Positions 57,740-64,000 of a DNA stretch of 64,000 nt are shown one piece after another. The first letter of the stretch is position 1, and the number at the start of each line of letters is the position of its first letter. The stretch is from Arbacia lixula (lineage: Eukaryota; Echinodermata; Echinoidea; Arbacioida; Arbaciidae). Both the position numbers and the translations under genes were made by a program. The stretch covers positions 280,501 through 344,500 of the forward strand of contig CAVLGW020000001.1 of the NCBI GenBank assembly GCA_963669155.1, written 5' to 3'. The notes beneath the pieces were generated by a model. The model was not told the DNA's origin, made no database searches, and saw only the letters and a list, made by a program, of their open reading frames with translations.

Positions 57740-59910
57740 ACGCGTGCAAAGTGAATGGCAAACCGCGACCGTTATCCAAATAAATGATTTGAAAAAATCA
57801 TATTAAAAATGCCACCGGTTAGATTATCGTGTAAAGGAAGTATGTTAACTAAACAGTATTAAGGTTTCATCACGAAAAATTAAAAGATGATCTATCCGGT
57901 GGAACTTTTGTTATTGGCAAAATAAATCCGTACCCGAGCATTCAATTTTCAAATTGTGATGCAGATAGCCTTATTCAATACGTCGGGATTATTATTCGTC
58001 AAACACGTACAATACACATACGCATTTACCGTAGCGGTTAATGCATGCGCTATGCACACCAGCCCACTCACCGAAGCTAGCATCGCAATCCTACTTGATC
58101 GTTAGCAGTTATTCAGTTTTCTTTGTATTATCGCTTTAGCTACAGTCCTATTGGAAATATGATCCATTATTTTATGATGTTTTCGTATTATGAAAACATC
58201 AGTTGATGGGAAATATTCTTCAGTGAACAAGTGCTGCAATCGATCGCACAGAGTCTGCACGTACACAGTTGAGGAAAACACATCTGCAGCGGAATCCAAA
58301 GGAACAGCTACCGGGGAGCGCCGGGGTGCTGTCTCTGTCAGCTCCGCTTGCGCCGCTTGCTTGCAGTCGAACTTCGTAGCTCTATTTAAATTGCCCGCTC
58401 CAAGCAAAAGTGAGTTTATCGAGGAAAACCCGTGGTTTCTGAAAGCAGCCCAAAAGCGGCACCATTCCTATTTTGTATGTGAGGCTTGCTGCAAGCATTT
58501 CAGTCGTGTTGTGATAGGGACTTCGGCTTCAAACTCGCAGCGCGCACACATAGTTTTCAATTTCGAATAGTACAGGCAGCCTGGAAGGAGAATACGATCT
58601 AACGGCTCAATGCGAGCCGTTCGCATCTCCCAACTCCCTGCTCCAATAATGGATAATACTGTACATGTAGTTGATTCGCCGTTTCGGGCTAAGAGACTTG
58701 GCTGATGAATGTCTTGGTGGTTACCGCAAACGAGACGCCTTACAACAATGTAAGCTATTCAATTTCTGCCATGTATCGTGTATAAGAGTGACCAATCGAT
58801 AGCGTGCGCGCGTACTGCACAAAAGCAACAATATGTATAGAGCGAGTTCGGAATTCGCTGCTTCTTAAGCAATTATATCCGACACACACAGTTCCAGGAA
58901 ATAGTAGACTCAGCGAATCTAAAATCTGACAAAATATCGTAGACTGACTTGAATGTGTTTGTATACTAATATCCTCGAAAAGGACTCGTACACCGCCATG
59001 CTAAACATGTAATTACATAACTACAGTCAATAAAAATTGAGATGCATGTATAGCCAAGGAATCAAGGTCTGTACACATGTAATCTATTCTGAATTTAGAT
59101 TGTAAACAAATGCATTTTGATGCAATCAAACTGGGCCTTTCTCGGAAGCGAGAATACCCGGTTCCCGTCTGTGAGGAGGCACCACGGGGCCCGAGTATAC
59201 TGGGTTCCCGTCAAGATCGGGTAAATTGCCTGTTAATGACGTCACGACCACGCGATGATCTTCAAAAGCCTATTTGAATAAGAATTTATCAAAATTGATA
59301 TATGACAAAGGTTTCAATAAAAATGATTTTTCAAATTAAGAGTTTTGCTGGACACAAGAAAGTGGGTAAAAAATGATTATAAGCTAAATTTACACATGAT
59401 ATTGATAGGGATGGAACAGTATTGATTCCTAGGCCTCAGTGTCATATGCTATGAAAATACGTGCCCGTTGTTCCCTAAAGATTTAATCCTGCTGTACATA
59501 GCGGGATTGTATGCGAAATATAGGTATCGTTTGATTTCAAATTACCAATCATTGTAGTTTATTTATTGCCACACACGAGCAATTATTGAAATTAAACATC
59601 ATTAAACTAAATTTGGATTTTAAATATTCTATTCACACGCAATGCACCGTGTCAAATGAAATGGAATAGTCATGTCAGATTGCATTGTAGACTTTCTAAA
59701 TCCCCACTACTGTGGTATATTTTGTTGTGTAGTTAATGTACGCTTCATATCTGGTTGTAGGTATTCCACGTACCTTAACCCTAGTATTGCGAGCTTTGCA
59801 AATACAGGGACTATTGAAAGTGTCAAAGATAATATTGTCTGGATACAACATTTCATGATTTGAGTCACAATTTAACACTCTAAATTGCAATCAATTTTTT
59901 ATAGCTTCGT
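57740..59910. other. No supported gene; open frame at 58190-58570
   Basis: A 126-codon plus-strand frame (58190-58570) and a 101-codon minus-strand frame (58102-58407) overlap in GC-richer DNA. The plus frame has CEACCKHF but no recognised domain. Neither has clear splice or promoter support. Confidence 0.35.
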
Positions 59911-59917
59911 GACTTAC

Positions 59918-60026
59918 TTGATAACAATGACAGAGCAGTGTATCACATTGTCTTTGTCCGACGTCCAGTCGGCAGGAATGGTCCTTCCTTCCCAATCTAC
60001 TTTCTCACGAAAAATCGATCTCCCCT
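59918..60026 (-). CDS. Internal exon of the IFI44-like GTPase gene
   Basis: A 109-bp exon between a textbook acceptor (a run of T/C, then ATCTCTATCTACAG) and a consensus donor (ATCAA|GTAAGT). The only sensible frame reads GRSIFREKVDWEGRTIPADW and then TSDKDNVIHCSVIVI. KDNVIHCSVIVI aligns with KDRIHCVAFVF of human IFI44L, the strand leading towards the G4 motif. It starts with two bases completing a codon and ends with two bases left over. The next exon would be 45756-45817. Membership of the family is inferred from this motif and the G4 exon. Confidence 0.65.
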
Positions 60027-60260
60027 CTGTAGATAGAGATAAAAAAAAAAGAGAATGCAAACAAGTTACAAACGTTAAATCTGAATATGGTATGTGAATG
60101 TGGACTATGGTAAATATTTTTGCAAACATAACCAGGATAGGTTTTCACTTTCCCTGTAAAGGTTTTTAAAGCTGTGACTGTAAGATTTCATACACGTTAT
60201 AGTTAGGGTCTACTGCTGATTCCTTCTAAGTTTCACGACTCTGGCACATGATCTACTTAC

Positions 60261-60345
60261 CCTTTAGCACTGATACTGATTTATGATTTAGAGCGGACAT
60301 ACATATATGGATAAAGTTTGAATATATTATGTGAAACGACTTGGA
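60261..60345 (-). CDS. Candidate upstream exon of the IFI44-like gene
   Basis: A strong donor (AAAGG|GTAAGT, exon end at 60261) leaves one base, which fits the next exon at 60026 across an intron of only 234 bp. The open frame before it reads NFIHICMSALNHKSVSVLK, which can be aligned with the stretch after the P-loop in IFI44-like proteins (KSSFFNSV). The P-loop itself and the G3 (DxxG) motif are not seen, and the acceptor is not clear, so the left limit is a guess. Confidence 0.28.
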
Positions 60346-60399
60346 TTCACATAAATGCACTCAAAGCTGGTTGGAAATATGCTAGTGTCATGTAATGGA

Positions 60400-62395
60400 A
60401 TAGCCATACTCAATTCAGTATTAATCAATTTGAATTCACAATTAAGAGTGCAATGTTTTGTATTATTTTCTTTTAATTATATTGGTAGCCCTGTACTGTA
60501 TGTCATCAATATACCTCTCCCTCGCAATAAAGAGTTGCTTCATCCTCCCTGATTTAATGCAACTTCAAGTTTATTATTAGTTTATTAGAGATTAACAAAT
60601 TAATTTTCAAAAATGTGGTATCATATGAGAGGTGATAAAATTGCTCACCGCTGTTACGTATACGTTCTTCTGTTTGGGGCGGGCACATTTTGGATTAGCA
60701 GCGTGGAACAAGGCTCTAATCAATGGGGTAGGCTTTATGATTGGTTGATTTCTGAAAATGCGTTCTCAAAGTAGTATATTAATTAAATACGTATATTATT
60801 GGGCTACTTTATCACAGAAAAGAAATTGTTATTACTTCTCTGTTTTCATGATATTAAGGGGTGAAATCTTATGTATATCAATCGGTACACTGATAATAGC
60901 TATTACGTCGCCCTCTAGAGTTGTTTTTTTTTTTTATATTCGAACACTTGTTTTACCATGAATGTTTATTATGCCATCGTGGATATTGAAAAATACGTCA
61001 TAGCGCAGCGCAGTATCAACAAAATACTGTGTGCAGATAGTGGAGCAACACCAGACGCTGAATGCACGATGCCCCGATGCTAACCGGCTATAGCCATTGA
61101 TGCTGCCAGCTGTTTGGTAAAAATCGTCCGTACCACGACCCGTATCCTTATAGATCTACGTGATGAGGACGGAAAGTCAAAGCTAGATAAATAAGCAGGA
61201 TGGCAGATAACAAAAAATACCAGGAATCCCGGAAAATAGATCAAAGAAGGAGGCCCCGCCTTGTTTTATATGAATACAAAATAAGGAGGGGAACAAGAAT
61301 GAGAAAAATATCAAAAACTGTATCATTCGAATTTTGTGTTACATACGTTGTGATGCTTAATAAAACCTCATGAAGAAGTGGTAGCGGTCTCAATTAGAAC
61401 CACCCGGTTGATTTTCTTTAATCAAAAAGTGAAACAAGGTGCCGTATTATGTTGTTTAATATGTTCATACACACATACGGGACGCGGTATGAACGCATTA
61501 TATGCATGCTATGTCGCATGTCGTTATTTGTGTACGTATGCAAATTGTACACGTGCTGATGCGGATGGTGAGATCTAGACACGAAATGCCTGCCCTCTAA
61601 TTGTTAGAGGCCAAATGACAAACAGGAGATGTTAACAGACTACATCTAAGGTCATCAAGTTACATGGCTGAACTTCTTTGAGTACATTTTTTTATGTTTA
61701 TTTATTTCCATCGTGATTGCATGGTGATCTGTGACCGTGTTACACCCTCGCTCCAGCCCGCCCGCGCCATGCGATCCAGCTTGAGCAAGCCCTGAAAAGG
61801 ATGACATGTGTTTAAACAATTTGATTAGCCAGTGCTATATCCTACAGTAAGAAAGAGGATATACGTAACTTAGTTGTTGTACAAAGCCAAGTTTGACGAG
61901 GGCCTATATCTAAATCTAAGACATCAAACAATAATTTAGATGAATTCTGATCTATATTTGTGCAACTTTAAAATCCAGAATTGTTCAGGAAAGATTATCA
62001 CAATTCATAAAACTCATCAAATATTTTTTTTTTCATCAGACAGCGAATATCCTCATTCTTTTTCATTGTGATGCTTTCTTCAATGAATGAACAGCTTAAA
62101 CTTGACAAAATTATGTTAGGTTGAGAATTCAGATCATAAAAGGGATGTGGTTAGGATAGGTTAGGTTTTAGTGAGGTTAATATGTTATTTTCGGGGAATT
62201 TTGTGGCCCCAATTGCAAACACTAGCATTTTTGACCGTGCACCAAAACTCTCGGTAACAACACAGGTTTCAATGTGCGCGTCCAAACTTATTATTGCGCT
62301 GGTCCGATAAAGTAAACATTCACAAAAGTGTTATCATTATCAAGTCAGAATTATATTACAGCTCCTCTATTTCATCACTGTATTTGAAATGAGGT
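60400..62395. other. No gene seen
   Basis: AT-rich with short open frames. No P-loop exon for the minus-strand gene was found here by eye. Confidence 0.4.
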
Positions 62396-62439
62396 CTCAG
62401 GATGCTGATACGAGAGCAGCCTTAAAGTCCGTCAGCATT

Positions 62440-62710
62440 CATTGGAAAGACTACACTGCAACCGTATCAAGCTTAGCCTACCGTGAGCATTCATCTGGCT
62501 AGTACAGGACTACAGGTGTACCACTGTATGGATGCAGCCTCAGCCACAGTGCAGCTAATGGCGTCAGGGACTGAACTGGGAAGCTGGTAGCAGAGTGCAT
62601 AGCCACTGCTCTAAGGCTGTAAAATGTTCTGGGGCGTGGGGACATTGGCAGTGAGCCTTCGTGCCATGCTATTCCTTCATAGGCTGTTTAAGGAAATAAA
62701 GATGTATCTA
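62440..62710 (-). mobile_element. Possible tRNA-derived SINE relic
   Basis: On the minus strand TAGAGCAGTGGCTATGC followed about 25 bp later by CCCAGTTCAGTCCC resembles degraded A and B boxes. It is GC-richer than its surroundings. Neither box is a full match, so the call is weak. Confidence 0.25.
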
Positions 62711-62749
62711 TACAGCTTAGATTTCTCTTGGGAAACGAATGAAATGAAT

Positions 62750-63622
62750 TTTCATGTATGACGTCATGAACTTTTTTACTTGGTTTTGCGTATCTCAGTA
62801 ATCATATATTCATTTTCTCCAAAACTTCAATATGTGGTAGCTGAGATATTGCTCCATGGTAAAAATAGTCTTTAATTTTTATTTTGATCACGTCTTCATC
62901 GTGTCAACTTTGATTATGGGCATTAATATAAGAATCACACTTTTCTACGTGCTGAATTTAAGAGAGGGGCATTTTTCAAATCACTATGACATGACGATCT
63001 TCTATGAGCTGTATCTCGCTTATGTTTCAATATTTTACTCTTAAGTGCTCTCATGTCGTAGGAGAGTCTACTAGCTTTTGGGAGCGTGGTCTCATTTTGT
63101 AATCAGATGTCGGGATCATGGTGAGATTTCAGCTCGAATATCGATTTCTAAATCATTTTGGCCCCTGTTGTGCATTACGTATTAAGTGAATGGGAAGATT
63201 TGTGGCTCAATGGGTAAGGCGCCATATGAAAAAACGCGAGGCCCCCGCTTCGATTCTTAATTTGGGTACGGTCAATTTTCTAAATCCTTTTGCAAAGCTT
63301 TTTTGCCAACTTCTTTTGTTCTATCCCTCACTTTGTCATTCTCTTTGAGATTTTCGTTCCCATTCTTTTCCTCTCGCCACTTTATCTTACATGACTATTA
63401 ATTACGTGTCCTTAGTCTATACATGTAACCATTTAGGCAAGTCTATGAAATGTTAGTATATTGTAGTTGCATATGAGCTTGTTTTAGCGGTGTCTCTGAT
63501 TTCTTATGAATAAACGGTGTCACAATTGAAAGTACATAGTGTAACCGCGCATTTACCAGCCCATGTCTATGCATGGAATTGTCAATGCAAATCACCTTAT
63601 ATTTGTCCACAAGTATGTCTCT
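62750..63622 (+). mobile_element. R1 composite element, long form, 5'-truncated
   Basis: Follows the right half of the copy ending at 42240: TATCTCAGTAATC, the tRNA-like module (TGGCTCAATGGG at 63203-63214; GCTTCGATTCT at 63247-63257), CCCTCACTTTGTCATTCT, and the end TTTGTCCACAAGTATGTCT. The same region (from about 63300) matches 1-288. Confidence 0.8.
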
Positions 63623-63639
63623 TTCCATGCCTTTTGCAA

Positions 63640-63730
63640 TACTCTATACTTTATCATAGTCTTTGAGTTTTTCCCCCATGTTTTTTTTTTCTCGCCTTTT
63701 TAGCTTAAATGATTATTAATTAAATGTGAG
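63640..63730 (+). mobile_element. Extra R1 tail fragment
   Basis: CTTTGAGTTTTTCCCCCATG, CTCGCCTTTTTAGCTTAAATG and ATTATTAATTAAATG repeat the tail blocks seen at 45-105 and 63340-63400, so a second partial R1 unit follows the first in tandem. Confidence 0.55.
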
Positions 63731-63746
63731 CGAGAGAGAGAGAGAG
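63731..63746. repeat. (GA)n microsatellite
   Basis: A short GA run directly after the R1 tail. Confidence 0.85.
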
Positions 63747-64000
63747 GGCGCTACCATGAGAATGAGAATGCATTTGTGGAGGTCTCAGATTTTTCATATT
63801 TTCTATCGTTTTTAATGGACAATTGTTGATATGTAGAACTGTTTTGATTGTGCATCTTAGTCCTTAATGGGTGCGGAATGGTCTGGGGACATCAATTCAG
63901 TCACCTTGGGACAAGTTATTTTTTTTTCAAGGTAACTCACTTTTGTTCACTGTGTTTTATCAGAGCCCCACATACTGCACTACATAAGCCCAGTCTGCAA

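Noticed and set aside
58190-58570. 126-codon open frame as a gene
   Set aside because: A competing frame of similar length lies on the other strand, and there is no domain or splice support. Kept only as a note.

Overview
This is a gene-poor, repeat-rich stretch of animal nuclear DNA. It is AT-rich, has canonical GT..AG introns and is full of microsatellites, minisatellites and transposons. Two things suggest a marine deuterostome invertebrate, most likely an echinoderm. One is an LTR element with the Gmr1-type pol order (integrase before reverse transcriptase), which is known from deuterostomes. The other is pieces of a GTPase gene resembling the IFI44/IFI44L family. The organism call is inference; no host gene here is complete.

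Host genes. The best-supported one lies on the minus strand and is spread over about 40 kb: exons at 59918-60026, 45756-45817 and 20248-20480 (the last with the stop codon), plus a weaker upstream candidate ending at 60261. Splice sites are canonical, all junction phases agree, and the residues match the IFI44L core around KDRIHC and THVD. The introns of about 14 and 25 kb are packed with mobile elements. On the plus strand a possible acidic first exon (28759-28999) and a small Cys/His-rich open frame (35940-36281) are damaged or incomplete.

Left part (1-10 kb): a fragment of a dispersed composite repeat (called R1 here) at each end of the first 3 kb, short palindromes, a heat-shock-type promoter motif cluster with a TATA box (5.1-5.3 kb), and a degenerate tandem array of about 155 bp units (7.5-8.9 kb).

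10.6-19.3 kb: a nearly whole, young Gmr1-like Ty3/gypsy retrotransposon with 5-bp target duplications, a tRNA-Pro-type primer site, a gag-protease frame with a SCAN-like capsid region, and a pol frame in the order IN-RT-RNase H. An R1 copy sits between pol and the 3' LTR, and the two LTRs differ in length by about 466 bp. A Penelope-like remnant follows.

20-34 kb: a satellite of about 165-190 bp units rich in ACCACA; three 1-kb piggyBac-like TTAA elements (two forming a large inverted repeat) and a diverged fourth; a pogo/Tigger-like element of 1.97 kb.

34-64 kb: minisatellites carrying nuclear-receptor-type AGGTCA repeats, a foldback element split by a dimeric R1 insertion that contains a tRNA-like pol III promoter, a LINE endonuclease split by a 2-kb TIR transposon, two long hairpins, a 480-bp direct duplication, and further R1 copies at the right edge.

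All similarity statements rest on reading the sequence; no database search was run.
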